A stretch of 64,000 nt of DNA. Source: Myroides albus. Lineage in GTDB: Bacteria > Bacteroidota > Bacteroidia > Flavobacteriales > Flavobacteriaceae. The notes beneath the pieces are model-generated. The model did not search any database. It worked only from the letters and a program-made list of their open reading frames with translations, and was not told the DNA's origin. This document shows, one piece after another, positions 1-7,453 of the stretch (its first letter is position 1; the number at the start of each line of letters is the position of its first letter). The stretch is taken from the NCBI RefSeq assembly GCF_009711045.1, contig NZ_WMJX01000005.1, positions 62,001 through 126,000 of the forward strand, read 5' to 3'. Position numbers and translations under genes: made by a program.

Positions 1-284
1 CTTCAGGATACAATGTACACGAGCGTTTAGCTAAGTTACCTTTCTGGGATGACTATAAAGACTTGTTGAAATCTAACGTAGCAGATATGAAGAATATCGG
101 TGGACGTTTTGCTGGTACTATCACAGCAGGTAAGTTCTTAGAACACTTCGCAAAAGCACCTTATGTACATATCGATATCGCTGGTCCAGCATGGATGGAT
201 GCACCAAGAGATTACAAAGGTAATGGTGGTACAGGAAGTGGAGTACGTACTCTAGTTGACTTCTTGACTAACTACAAAGGATAA
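1..284 (+). CDS. pepA: Leucyl aminopeptidase (peptidase M17), C-terminal part
   Basis: The gene enters from the left edge and the reading frame starts at base 3, so only about 93 C-terminal residues are present. The segment carries the end of the M17 catalytic domain: a GGRFAGTITAGKFL stretch, then HIDIAGPAWMD and GTGSGVRTL, which match the conserved end of leucyl aminopeptidases. The family are cytosolic hexameric enzymes with two metal ions that release N-terminal amino acids from peptides. The metal-binding and catalytic residues lie upstream of the window and cannot be checked. A strong hairpin terminator follows 21 bases after the stop. The symbol pepA follows family usage. Confidence 0.9.
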   Translation, partial: SGYNVHERLAKLPFWDDYKDLLKSNVADMKNIGGRFAGTITAGKFLEHFAKAPYVHIDIAGPAWMDAPRDYKGNGGTGSGVRTLVDFLTNYKG

Positions 285-305
285 TATCTGATTAGGATAT
301 AAAGT

Positions 306-335
306 AAAAGGCGTTCGAAAGAACGCCTTTTTTTG
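306..335 (+). terminator. Rho-independent terminator after pepA
   Basis: The arms AAAAGGCGTTC and GAACGCCTTTT close on a GAAA tetraloop and are followed by a run of T. It ends the pepA transcript and also lies at the 3' end of the opposing lipoprotein gene. Confidence 0.9.
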
Positions 336-336
336 T

Positions 337-1227
337 TTATTTTTTCACAAGAACTTTAATTGTTTTGTAAGTGTATTTTATCTCCGATACTTTACCTCTA
401 TTATTTACTGTGCTTATTACAGTCGAAGTTTCTAGATAATCATCCTTATCATATGTGTTTTGATGAGTAAACTTATCATTGTAAGTTTGGTCTGAAGGCT
501 TATAATCAAAGGTAGTTCCTGTTACGTTGTGAGGACTACGAATTAAAAACTGCTCTTCAGTTTCAAAAAATTCTATTGAATAGGCTTGATCGCTTATATT
601 CATATTAGTATAAGGGGATTTTTTGTCGTCATAAGTGATAAGTTCTATTATTCCATTACTATTAACTTCAATAAGATTTCCTCTATCGTCATATTTGTAA
701 GTCGTTTCTTGATCAGTTTTGTCTGTGGAATTTTTTGTTCGAATTAGCTGTCCTTTTGGATTGTAATAGAATGAGTATAATGATTTATTTCCTTCAGTTT
801 CATTTGTAATTGCATCTGCTTTAACTATTCTATTATTTTCATAAATGTACTGTAAATCCCAATATTCGTATTTTTTATCAGTAGTGTAGGTTTCTAATGT
901 CATAGCAAAAGGGAGATTATTCTCATATGTGTATGTAAGTATTTCTTTTTCTACTTCATTTTTTCCATCAAAGGATTTAGTGATTTCCTCTGTATTATTA
1001 ACAGTACCATCTTCATTGTAAAAGAATGTAATAGTGATATCTTCAATGTGTTTTTCATTATCATATGAAGAGTATACGAAGTTGTCTATTACTTTTAATT
1101 CTTTGATCTCTATACCTGGATCTACTTCTTCTTTGCCTGGTTCTGTAATAGAATTGTCATCAGAGGAACAGTTTACCGCAAACATACCTACTAGGCATAG
1201 TGCTAGTATTCTTAAATTGTTTTTCAT
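337..1227 (-). CDS. YD-like lipoprotein, unknown function
   Basis: This encodes about 296 residues. The start at 1227 was preferred to an ATG six codons upstream because it gives a compact lipoprotein signal (MKNNLRILALCLVGMFAVNC) with Cys-Ser-Ser-Asp-Asp after the lipobox, typical of exported Bacteroidota lipoproteins. The body consists of short repeated beta-strand units such as YDDRGNLIEVN and YNPKGQLIRT, which resemble degenerate YD/RHS repeats. The same style of repeat is seen in the tandem family at 5.1-8.1 kb. It is probably anchored in the outer membrane. No catalytic motif is recognisable and the function is unknown. Confidence 0.8.
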   Translation of the reverse strand: MKNNLRILALCLVGMFAVNCSSDDNSITEPGKEEVDPGIEIKELKVIDNFVYSSYDNEKHIEDITITFFYNEDGTVNNTEEITKSFDGKNEVEKEILTYTYENNLPFAMTLETYTTDKKYEYWDLQYIYENNRIVKADAITNETEGNKSLYSFYYNPKGQLIRTKNSTDKTDQETTYKYDDRGNLIEVNSNGIIELITYDDKKSPYTNMNISDQAYSIEFFETEEQFLIRSPHNVTGTTFDYKPSDQTYNDKFTHQNTYDKDDYLETSTVISTVNNRGKVSEIKYTYKTIKVLVKK

Positions 1228-1351
1228 ATTTAAATTTTTTAACAAAATTAACTAAAATATCCTTATTGTCAAAAGAAGGGTAAATTTTGTATCTATAAGC
1301 CGAGTTCAGTGTATTTATCATATTTTTGTCATCTTATAAAAAATTATAACA

Positions 1352-1864
1352 ATGATTAACTTAGCAGAAACAACCACGTTTATACCTGTAGATAAAGATA
1401 ATATACACTTAATTCTTCCTTTAGCAGAGAAGATATGGGAGGATACTTACCTTCATATTATCGGGCAAGAACAGATAGACTATATGCTACCGATGATGTA
1501 TAGTGACGAGCGTATCTTAGGTGAACTAAAAGAAGGGTACCAATGGGAACTGTTAATGCAAGGGGATGAGTTATTAGGCTACACGAACTATAAGCTTATG
1601 GAGGACAATCGTGTGTTTCTTTCTAAGTTGTATACTAATGTGTATAAACAGGAAAAAGGCTTGGGGCATTTTATGTTTCAGCATGTAGTAGACTATGCTA
1701 AACGAGAGGGAGCTACTGCTGTATATCTTACAGTAAATAAAAATAACCAACGCGCTATAGATTTCTATATCCGCAATAATATGAAGTGTATAGAGTCTAA
1801 GACTTTTGATATCGGTTGTGGATATGTAATGGATGATTATATCTATCAGTTAGATTTATTATAA
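1352..1864 (+). CDS. GNAT family N-acetyltransferase
   Basis: The 170-residue protein has the size and pattern of a single GNAT domain. Residues 90-106 (LSKLYTNVYKQEKGLGH) form beta-4 and the acetyl-CoA pyrophosphate-binding loop, with QEKGLG in place of the consensus Q/RxxGxG/A. NQRAIDFYIRNNM at about 132-144 matches the motif B helix, where a Tyr normally acts as general acid. It should transfer an acetyl group from acetyl-CoA to an amine in the cytosol; the substrate cannot be read from sequence. It is transcribed alone and followed by a terminator. Confidence 0.88.
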   Translation: MINLAETTTFIPVDKDNIHLILPLAEKIWEDTYLHIIGQEQIDYMLPMMYSDERILGELKEGYQWELLMQGDELLGYTNYKLMEDNRVFLSKLYTNVYKQEKGLGHFMFQHVVDYAKREGATAVYLTVNKNNQRAIDFYIRNNMKCIESKTFDIGCGYVMDDYIYQLDLL

Positions 1865-1866
1865 CA

Positions 1867-1895
1867 AAAAAGGTTAGCCATTGGCTAACCTTTTT
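1867..1895 (+). terminator. Rho-independent terminator
   Basis: AGGTTAGCC and GGCTAACCT form a stem with a three-base loop, flanked by A and T runs, directly after the acetyltransferase stop. Confidence 0.9.
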
Positions 1896-1998
1896 CTATT
1901 TTACCACTGTTTTATTTGTTTATCGAAAAGAGTTAAAAGGATCTACATGTGATAAAAGATTGTTGGTTTATTATTTTTATTTAGTTTAAATAATTTAT

Positions 1999-2006
1999 TA
2001 TCTTCG
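1999..2006 (+). promoter_or_regulatory. Possible -7 element of the HugZ-like gene
   Basis: TATCTTCG differs by one base from the Bacteroidota -7 consensus TAnnTTTG and lies 22 bases before the start codon. The same octamer precedes the S46 peptidase gene at 35409. No clear TTTG -33 box is seen. Confidence 0.45.
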
Positions 2007-2028
2007 CTTGAAATTAAAACATTAAACT

Positions 2029-2577
2029 ATGAGATCATCAACAATAAATCCTGATTTCGATCAACATAAAGTAAAGCCTAAAGCTCCTAAAATAGAAGAA
2101 TTAGTAAACTCTGTAAAGTCAGTAATGCTTGCGACGATTAATGAGGATGGTACTCCTTTAGTAAGTACAGCTCCTTATTCAAGAGTTGGCAATGAATTTC
2201 AGGTTTTGGTTTCCTTCATGGCCAAACACACTAAGAACTTGAGAGATAGAAAAACGGTATCTATCATGTTCGTTGAAGATGAGAGTACATCTAAGCAGTT
2301 GTACGCTCGCCACCGTTTAACAATAGACTCAGAAGCAGTTTTAGTGGAAAAAACAAATCCTCTATATGATAAAGCTATTCAAGATCTTAGAACAAGACAT
2401 GGTAAAGTAGTAGAAGTCCTTGATAATTTGGAAGACTTTATTATGTTTAATTTTAAGGTAATTAAAGGATCTTATGTGAATGGATTCGGTAGTGCATACT
2501 TCGTAGATGAGAATTTAGAAGTGATGGAGCACAGAAGAGGTGCTCATGGTCAACATAATATTGATGTGAAAAAATAG
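2029..2577 (+). CDS. hugZ: HugZ/HutZ-type heme utilization protein (PNPOx-like split barrel)
   Basis: This encodes 182 residues. Residues 25-140 form a pyridoxamine-5'-phosphate-oxidase-like split barrel (VMLATINEDGTPLVSTAPY is typical of its first strands). The C-terminal GFGSAYFVD at 152-160 and a His-rich tail (H168, H173, H176) are marks of the HugZ/HutZ family, where a C-terminal His binds heme iron. Family members bind and degrade heme to release iron in the cytosol. The gene stands alone, so a link to a heme receptor cannot be shown here. A plain flavoprotein role is the alternative, but the GFG motif favours HugZ. Confidence 0.82.
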   Translation: MRSSTINPDFDQHKVKPKAPKIEELVNSVKSVMLATINEDGTPLVSTAPYSRVGNEFQVLVSFMAKHTKNLRDRKTVSIMFVEDESTSKQLYARHRLTIDSEAVLVEKTNPLYDKAIQDLRTRHGKVVEVLDNLEDFIMFNFKVIKGSYVNGFGSAYFVDENLEVMEHRRGAHGQHNIDVKK

Positions 2578-2597
2578 ACAATATTTAGTTAGAATAT

Positions 2598-2637
2598 AAA
2601 AGGTCTTTATGCGTCTTGTCATAAAGGCCTTTTTTTG
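2598..2637 (+). terminator. Terminator after hugZ
   Basis: AAAGGTCTTTATG pairs with CATAAAGGCCTTT with one mismatch and is followed by seven T. The T tract supplies the TTTG of the next promoter, so terminator and promoter overlap. Confidence 0.85.
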
Positions 2638-2663
2638 TTTTGTCGTAAAATAATGTAGTTTTG
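2634..2663 (+). promoter_or_regulatory. Promoter of the zinc-ribbon gene
   Basis: TTTG (2634-2637) and TAGTTTTG (2656-2663) are 18 bases apart, a full match to the Bacteroidota -33/-7 consensus. The start codon lies 20 bases after the -7 box. Confidence 0.7.
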
Positions 2664-2683
2664 AAGGAATTTAAAAAATAAGT

Positions 2684-2998
2684 ATGTCATCAGAAAAAGT
2701 TCATATTCGCTGCTCTCATTGTGGAACGTTTAGTGTAAATGCGGAATACTGTACGCATTGTGGACAGGCGCTGAATATTGTAAAACAACGAGAGGAAAGG
2801 AGAAAAGATGACGAGAGGGACCGCATTGCTAAAGCCTTAGCGGAGGAGCCTTCTGCAATAGAAAAGTTTTTACTCAAGATGACTAAGCACCCCTGGTTTG
2901 TGATACGCGTATTTTTTAAATTGATATATGGGATATGGTTTGTTGTGATGGCTATTGCAATGTTCTTGGCTTGGTTAATCGGTATGATTGTAGCATGA
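2684..2998 (+). CDS. Small zinc-ribbon membrane protein
   Basis: The protein has 104 residues. Four cysteines in two CxxC pairs (C10/C13 and C23/C26, in CSHCG and CTHCG) form a zinc ribbon at the N-terminus. A strongly charged linker (residues 32-55, rich in Arg, Glu, Asp) follows, then a hydrophobic C-terminal segment from about 75 to 104 that should cross the membrane. The ribbon would face the cytosol. The stop codon overlaps the start of the next gene (ATGA), so the two are translationally coupled. No specific function is known to me. Confidence 0.75.
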   Translation: MSSEKVHIRCSHCGTFSVNAEYCTHCGQALNIVKQREERRKDDERDRIAKALAEEPSAIEKFLLKMTKHPWFVIRVFFKLIYGIWFVVMAIAMFLAWLIGMIVA

Positions 2999-3351
2999 GT
3001 GTATTAAAGAGTTGGTTTTTTATCTTGATAGTGCTTATTGGATCTAGTGTATATACTTTACAAAGAATTGGTGTCGTCCTACCAGTGTTTGTAAACAATT
3101 ACTTGAATGATATACTTTCTATCCCTATTGTTTTATCAATTATTCTCATCGTCGTTAGATTGATTAGAGGCAACTCCTTTCAGTTGTCACTTTGGATGAT
3201 TATTAGTGTAGTACTTTATTTTAGTTTTTATTTTGAATACTATATTCCCCAATTTAACCCTCGCTACACTGCAGATATTTTAGATGTAGGCTGTTATCTG
3301 TTAGGGGGAATTACTTTTTATTTTGCACAGCGTTATTGTATACCTACTTAA
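2995..3351 (+). CDS. Small integral membrane protein, VanZ-like pattern
   Basis: This encodes 118 residues, starting at the ATG that overlaps the zinc-ribbon stop (ATGA). An in-frame ATG 60 bases upstream is rejected because it would bury the start inside the preceding gene. Four hydrophobic segments are visible (about 5-25, 40-57, 65-85, 96-113). The segments NNYLNDILSIPIVL and RYTADILDVGCYLLGG recall small Flavobacteriia membrane proteins sometimes labelled 'magnesium citrate secondary transporter', a name I do not consider proven. It is likely co-translated with the zinc-ribbon protein and may form a complex with it. Confidence 0.7.
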   Translation: MSVLKSWFFILIVLIGSSVYTLQRIGVVLPVFVNNYLNDILSIPIVLSIILIVVRLIRGNSFQLSLWMIISVVLYFSFYFEYYIPQFNPRYTADILDVGCYLLGGITFYFAQRYCIPT

Positions 3352-3497
3352 ATTTATTTTGAGTGCTATTTCTGTTGATTGAAATAAAGAAAATAACAAG
3401 TGTATGAACAACAAAAAAAGAAATACCTTTAGCCTTGAAATTTTGACTAAGTCGAGTAGTCAATCTTAAAGTTTAATATCAATAGCTAAAGTGACGT

Positions 3498-3851
3498 ATG
3501 ATAAAAGTATTTTATACTGATTATTATGAGAATATTGCCGAAGAAAACCTTGAGTTATCTTTAGACGAATGTGTGGAAATATTCGAAGAAACAATTCATC
3601 TCGTGGATAATTTTGTTGGAATTCAAGTAGGAAAACACACCATGATGTTTCACCGTGATGAAGAACAAATTTTAGTTGAGGTGCTCAATCCTCCTACTTT
3701 GGTAAATCCACAGATGTATGCAAGCAAAGAACAATGTCTTACAATAATTCAAGAGATTTACGCTAAAGAGCAACTCTTTGTTTATCCTCAAATGAAGTTA
3801 GTTGATGTTAGAAAAGAGAGTCTAAACGATGTGTTAGAAAGAGGGGAGTAA
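3498..3851 (+). CDS. Hypothetical cytosolic protein
   Basis: This is a 117-residue acidic soluble protein without a signal peptide or membrane segment. It has a regular alpha/beta pattern (LSLDECVEIFEETIHLVDNFVGIQVG) but I recognise no family. The 147 bases before it hold no clear promoter; an upstream 21-codon frame at 3403-3468 is probably chance. A long bidirectional hairpin terminator follows. Small acidic proteins of this size are sometimes immunity proteins, but no toxin gene is adjacent, so no function is assigned. Confidence 0.6.
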   Translation: MIKVFYTDYYENIAEENLELSLDECVEIFEETIHLVDNFVGIQVGKHTMMFHRDEEQILVEVLNPPTLVNPQMYASKEQCLTIIQEIYAKEQLFVYPQMKLVDVRKESLNDVLERGE

Positions 3852-3896
3852 ATAGGGTTTTTATCTTTTCGCAAGGTAATACGCGATTTTAAATAA

Positions 3897-3955
3897 AAAA
3901 ATGACAGTTAACAACTTTTATATCATGTAGATATAATTTGTTAACTGTCATTTTT
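3897..3955. terminator. Bidirectional terminator hairpin
   Basis: An 18-bp perfect inverted repeat (AAAAATGACAGTTAACAA at 3897-3914 against 3938-3955) encloses a second small stem (TATATC/GATATA). A and T runs on both sides let it serve both convergent genes, the unknown gene and the EamA transporter. Confidence 0.85.
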
Positions 3956-3960
3956 GAATA

Positions 3961-4863
3961 TTAAGCCTGTTGGTTTTTATTGCTTAAGATGACTAAAGTC
4001 ACGGCTCCAAGAACGAAAAGTAGTCCAGTAGCAGACATCCAGTCGAAGTGCTCTGCGAAGAATAAGGTACCTACTAGTACAGCTACTACTGGTTCCATAG
4101 ATCCTAAGATAGAGGTAACGGTGCTACCTGCGTGCTTCACTGCTAGTACTAGACATAAGTCAGAAATGAAGGTAGCGAATACTCCTAATAGGATAAGATT
4201 AATCCAATCACTCGTTAGTGTCACCGTCTGTATTCCTGTCGTGAAAAGACAGTAGAATAAGAAGATTAAACACCCCATTAACAATACATAGAAGGTCAAT
4301 GAATCAAAGTTCATCTCTGATATTCTAGATTTATTTAAGCCTACGATATACAGTCCATAAGTGAATATTGTCAGGGCAGAGAGTACTAGACCTGTGATCA
4401 GTGAAGGTGAAGCCTCACCGTGTATACACATCATACCCACTCCCACTAGAGATAGAATAGATGCTACCAAGAGTGCGATAGACTTCTTCTCCTTATAGAA
4501 CATAATCATGACTATACTGACGAATATTGGGTATAAGAAGTGTACAGTAGTGGCTAGTCCACTATCTATATACTCATACGCATCGACTAAGAATTTGGCT
4601 GTTGCGGCATACAATAACGCCAAGAAAAAGACGACTGCTAGATCTTTAATAGAAATTTTTAAGCTTGTTTTTTTGTACAAACATACTGCGCCCATAGTCA
4701 CAGATGAAAATAAGAATCGATAAAATAGAATGGTCGGTATGCCTATAGCAACCACTCCTTCTGGTCGCAAGTTCGGCAGTATCAATGGTAAGGAGAACAA
4801 AGGCACCAAACCAAATGTACCCGAAGAAATCAATGCGAATAGAATTCCTTTAAGGTTTTTCAT
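3961..4863 (-). CDS. EamA/DMT family transporter
   Basis: The 300-residue protein has ten predicted membrane helices in two halves of five, the arrangement of EamA drug/metabolite transporters. The second half ends with a family-like segment (ATFISDLCLVLAVKHAGST, then ILGSMEPVVAVLVG at about residues 253-266), where the Glu-Pro pair is typical of EamA repeats. It should move small metabolites or amino acids out across the inner membrane; the substrate is not readable. A TACCTTTG promoter box lies 33 bases upstream of the start. It is monocistronic. Confidence 0.9.
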   Translation of the reverse strand: MKNLKGILFALISSGTFGLVPLFSLPLILPNLRPEGVVAIGIPTILFYRFLFSSVTMGAVCLYKKTSLKISIKDLAVVFFLALLYAATAKFLVDAYEYIDSGLATTVHFLYPIFVSIVMIMFYKEKKSIALLVASILSLVGVGMMCIHGEASPSLITGLVLSALTIFTYGLYIVGLNKSRISEMNFDSLTFYVLLMGCLIFLFYCLFTTGIQTVTLTSDWINLILLGVFATFISDLCLVLAVKHAGSTVTSILGSMEPVVAVLVGTLFFAEHFDWMSATGLLFVLGAVTLVILSNKNQQA

Positions 4864-4895
4864 TGTTTTAAAAATCTTTTAATTAAAAATCTGCG

Positions 4896-4903
4896 CAAAG
4901 GTA
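4896..4903 (-). promoter_or_regulatory. -7 promoter element of the EamA gene
   Basis: On the minus strand the sequence reads TACCTTTG, a perfect TAnnTTTG match, 33 bases upstream of the start codon. A weak -33 box (TTTT) lies 19 bases further upstream. Confidence 0.6.
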
Positions 4904-5085
4904 CATTTTCGAGACGGAGTATAAAAGTAGGTGGTATATTATTGTTAATCTCTTGTTTTACTTGGGATAGGACCGTTTATTTTGATAAGAGATTTGGTAG
5001 AGAAAAATTAAGATGATAACGTTTTTCGTAATAATTTTAGAATAAGATAATGAAGGAATAGCGTATCTTTAACATAAAATTCGAT

Positions 5086-5796
5086 ATGAGGAATATGTTG
5101 ATATTGGCCTTTATACTTATTTCTGTCTCTTGTTTAGGGCAAATACCTACAGATTGGCAAGTGGATGGGGTAAAGGGAAAGGTGAAGAATATGGAAATAG
5201 TTATGAATGGGGTAGGTGAAAGTGCATACTTTAAAGAAGTAAATGTTTATAATGAAGAGGGGTATTATCTATCTAAAAAAATGTCAGTTTCTGATGATAA
5301 AGCACCTGATGTTACTATGTTTTTAAATATGATGGAGAACTATGAACCATATAAAGGTAATAAAAGAAGTACGACAAGCTTTTTAGGTGATAAAGTAGAG
5401 ATAGCTAAGGGGACAGAAGAGTGGCAGTCAGATAGTGTTCGCCTTAATATTAGTAATGGCATTTCGTGGGGAGAAAGTAGTGAAGAAAAAGAAGTTTTGA
5501 TTAACATAACTACTGAAACATTTAATGAAAAAGGACTTTTAGTAAAAAGTTTGTACGAAGATGAATTTAGAAGTTCAACCGATTTGCCAGGTAAAAGATT
5601 AGAGACAGTTAATACGTTCAATACAGAAGGATATTTAATTAGTTTTAGAGTAAATGATTTAAATAAAAATACATCTACAGAGTTGAAAGTGGTAAATGTA
5701 GAACTAGATATTAAGGGAAATGTAATAGTACAAAAGCATTACGAGGATGATGTATTAGTGCTTAATAAAACCTTCACCTACGAATATTACGATTAA
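5086..5796 (+). CDS. Tandem YD-like secreted protein, copy 1
   Basis: This 236-residue protein is the first of four intact tandem paralogs. It begins with a signal sequence ending near SVSCLGQ; Cys16 may be lipidated, although the lipobox is poor, so plain secretion is possible. The family signature follows: a short GVKGKVKNM motif at about residues 28-36, then repeating strands with a VYNEEGYYLSKK pattern, an EPYKGNKR block near residue 87, and the family's C-terminal ending YEYY plus an acidic residue. It is probably an envelope protein of beta-repeat type. The function is unknown; the duplication suggests diversification. Confidence 0.75.
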   Translation: MRNMLILAFILISVSCLGQIPTDWQVDGVKGKVKNMEIVMNGVGESAYFKEVNVYNEEGYYLSKKMSVSDDKAPDVTMFLNMMENYEPYKGNKRSTTSFLGDKVEIAKGTEEWQSDSVRLNISNGISWGESSEEKEVLINITTETFNEKGLLVKSLYEDEFRSSTDLPGKRLETVNTFNTEGYLISFRVNDLNKNTSTELKVVNVELDIKGNVIVQKHYEDDVLVLNKTFTYEYYD

Positions 5797-5819
5797 TAAA
5801 AAAGGCTAAAGTAAAGGAA

Positions 5820-6509
5820 ATGAAAAAGTGTTTACTGTTTATGCTAGTGTTAGTACTAACGAGTTGTACTAAAGATACCATTACCCCTATACCTGATACG
5901 CAGTTAGAAGGGTTAAATGGAAAGGTGAAGAGTAGAGTGGCTAATAGTTTCGTTGCTTTATTAGGAGCAGCAAGTAAGCAAATCACTCTGTATGATGAGC
6001 AAGGATATAAGATATCAGAAGAGGTGCTCTTAGATGAGACTAAGACAGGAGAATATTCTTTATTGGCTAGAATGGAATATACATCTTATCAAGATAGTAC
6101 TAGAATTAGTAAAACGTATGGGGCAGATCATAAGTTATATGATGTGACAACAACTAAGTGGCTTACTAGGGATGAGTATATGACAACGATAGATAATGAA
6201 GAAGAAAAAGGACAGATACATAAGGAGGTAGTAAAGACAGATGATAAGGGGAGACAATCCTATAAGGTAGTATTAAGAGAGTATATAGGTAAAAGTCAGG
6301 TGGATACTATATCTAGGAATATATTCGAGTATGATGAGAAGGGGTATAAAGTGTTGGAGAAATCAAGTTTTATGACTGAGTCTTATGGTAAGATTAAAGT
6401 AACTAATTTAACATTCGATAAGTATGCTAATGTAACAAGACAAAAAATATCTAGTGAGGACATAGATGCTAATTATGAATTAGAGTATACCTATGAATAT
6501 TATGAATAA
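5820..6509 (+). CDS. Tandem YD-like lipoprotein, copy 2
   Basis: This 229-residue protein starts 23 bases after copy 1. The signal MKKCLLFMLVLVLTSC contains a good lipobox (LTSC), so the mature N-terminus is probably lipidated Cys16. It shares GLNGKVKSRV after the signal, repeated units such as YDEKGYKVLEK and YDEQGYKISEE, and the C-terminal YTYEYYE with its neighbours. The end of the gene overlaps the start of copy 3. It is likely in one transcript with copies 1 and 3. No enzymatic motif is visible. Confidence 0.75.
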   Translation: MKKCLLFMLVLVLTSCTKDTITPIPDTQLEGLNGKVKSRVANSFVALLGAASKQITLYDEQGYKISEEVLLDETKTGEYSLLARMEYTSYQDSTRISKTYGADHKLYDVTTTKWLTRDEYMTTIDNEEEKGQIHKEVVKTDDKGRQSYKVVLREYIGKSQVDTISRNIFEYDEKGYKVLEKSSFMTESYGKIKVTNLTFDKYANVTRQKISSEDIDANYELEYTYEYYE

Positions 6510-7164
6510 GATAGTAACGTTACTGTGTATAATGCTGTTTGCGTCTGCACAGGCACAACCACTCACGGATTGGCAGTTGATGAACCTGAAGGGTAAGGTC
6601 AAAAGACTTAAAGTACATACTTATACTGATAGATCAAATATTAAATGGGGTGATGATACAGATTATAACTTTGATGATAAGGGGTATATACAATCTGTAA
6701 CAGCATATAGTATAGGTGAGAGTACGGGGCTAAAAATTATTAAAAAGAGTTTAGTCTATGGTGCCTATGAGAATCAAAAAAGAGAGATTAAAGGAATTAG
6801 CGGTTTTACCAATAGAGATTATCATGAAGTACAGGAATGGTTATACCCTACTGAGTATCGCAGTACTATTTATGCAGTTTTTCCATCGAATAATAATAAA
6901 ACTATATTGGGCAGATGTGATGCTGAAGGTAGACTGATTTATGAAACGAATAAGACGCATGATATGGGTAGCGAAGAAATGTATGAATATAGTGAAGAAG
7001 GACAGCTCGTGTGTATAGTCATTACCACTGATGATTTATTCGTTCAGTATACTGAGGTAGCACAAGGAGCATTAGATGCTATGGGCAATCCTATGGAGAC
7101 AGTCTATAATCACCGAGATGGTTTTATAACTACGATAACTTATACCTATGAATATTATGAATAA
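6502..7164 (+). CDS. Tandem YD-like secreted protein, copy 3
   Basis: About 220 residues. The ATG at 6502 overlaps the end of copy 2 by eight bases and gives the signal peptide MNKIVTLLCIMLFASAQA with a signal peptidase I site (ASAQA). An ATG three codons upstream (6493) is the alternative. Unlike copies 2 and 4 it lacks a lipobox, so the paralogs differ in how they are anchored. The family motifs NLKGKVKRLK, FDDKGYIQSV and the C-terminal YTYEYYE are present. The same 28-base junction sequence around its start is repeated at its own end, where a degraded extra copy begins. Confidence 0.73.
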   Translation: MNKIVTLLCIMLFASAQAQPLTDWQLMNLKGKVKRLKVHTYTDRSNIKWGDDTDYNFDDKGYIQSVTAYSIGESTGLKIIKKSLVYGAYENQKREIKGISGFTNRDYHEVQEWLYPTEYRSTIYAVFPSNNNKTILGRCDAEGRLIYETNKTHDMGSEEMYEYSEEGQLVCIVITTDDLFVQYTEVAQGALDAMGNPMETVYNHRDGFITTITYTYEYYE

Positions 7165-7274
7165 GATAATACCGCTTTTGTGTATACTGGTATGTATAGT
7201 TAACAGATATAAGCACAGTACCTATAGACTTACAATTATCAGGTATAAAAGATAAAGTAAAGTCTATGCTATAG
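7157..7274 (+). pseudogene. Degraded fifth copy of the tandem family
   Basis: The 28 bases spanning the copy 2/copy 3 junction (TATACCTATGAATATTATGA onward) recur exactly from 7141. The ATG at 7157 opens a signal-like MNKIIPLLCILVCIV but the frame stops at 7253. In the next frame 7212-7274 reads STVPIDLQLSGIKDKVKSML and stop, which is the family's conserved post-signal segment. This indicates a duplicated paralog broken by a frameshift and truncated. Confidence 0.75.
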
Positions 7275-7306
7275 TTAAGAATTTTACCAGTGGGTATAAA
7301 TCACGG

Positions 7307-7374
7307 CCCCCTAAATCTAAAAAGGGAAATGAAGTGCTAAATCGAAGATATGGAATATATAAGATCTTAGGGGG
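7307..7374. repeat. Inverted CCCCCTAA...TTAGGGGG element
   Basis: Arms CCCCCTAA (7307-7314) and TTAGGGGG (7367-7374) enclose 52 bases in a very AT-rich setting, downstream of the paralog relic. G-rich blocks of the GGGGGATTTA type are known to me as dispersed intergenic repeats in Flavobacteriia, so this may be a degraded copy of such an element. Confidence 0.4.
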
Positions 7375-7453
7375 ATTTATTTGTCTATTAAAGTATTTTT
7401 TTATTTGGAGTAAAAGTGTTAATTTTCTATGTTAAAAATAATATATAAAAGAT

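Noticed and set aside
3403-3468. A 21-codon frame before the unknown gene at 3498
   Set aside because: Too short and without signal, promoter or conservation evidence; could only be a leader peptide if translation were shown.
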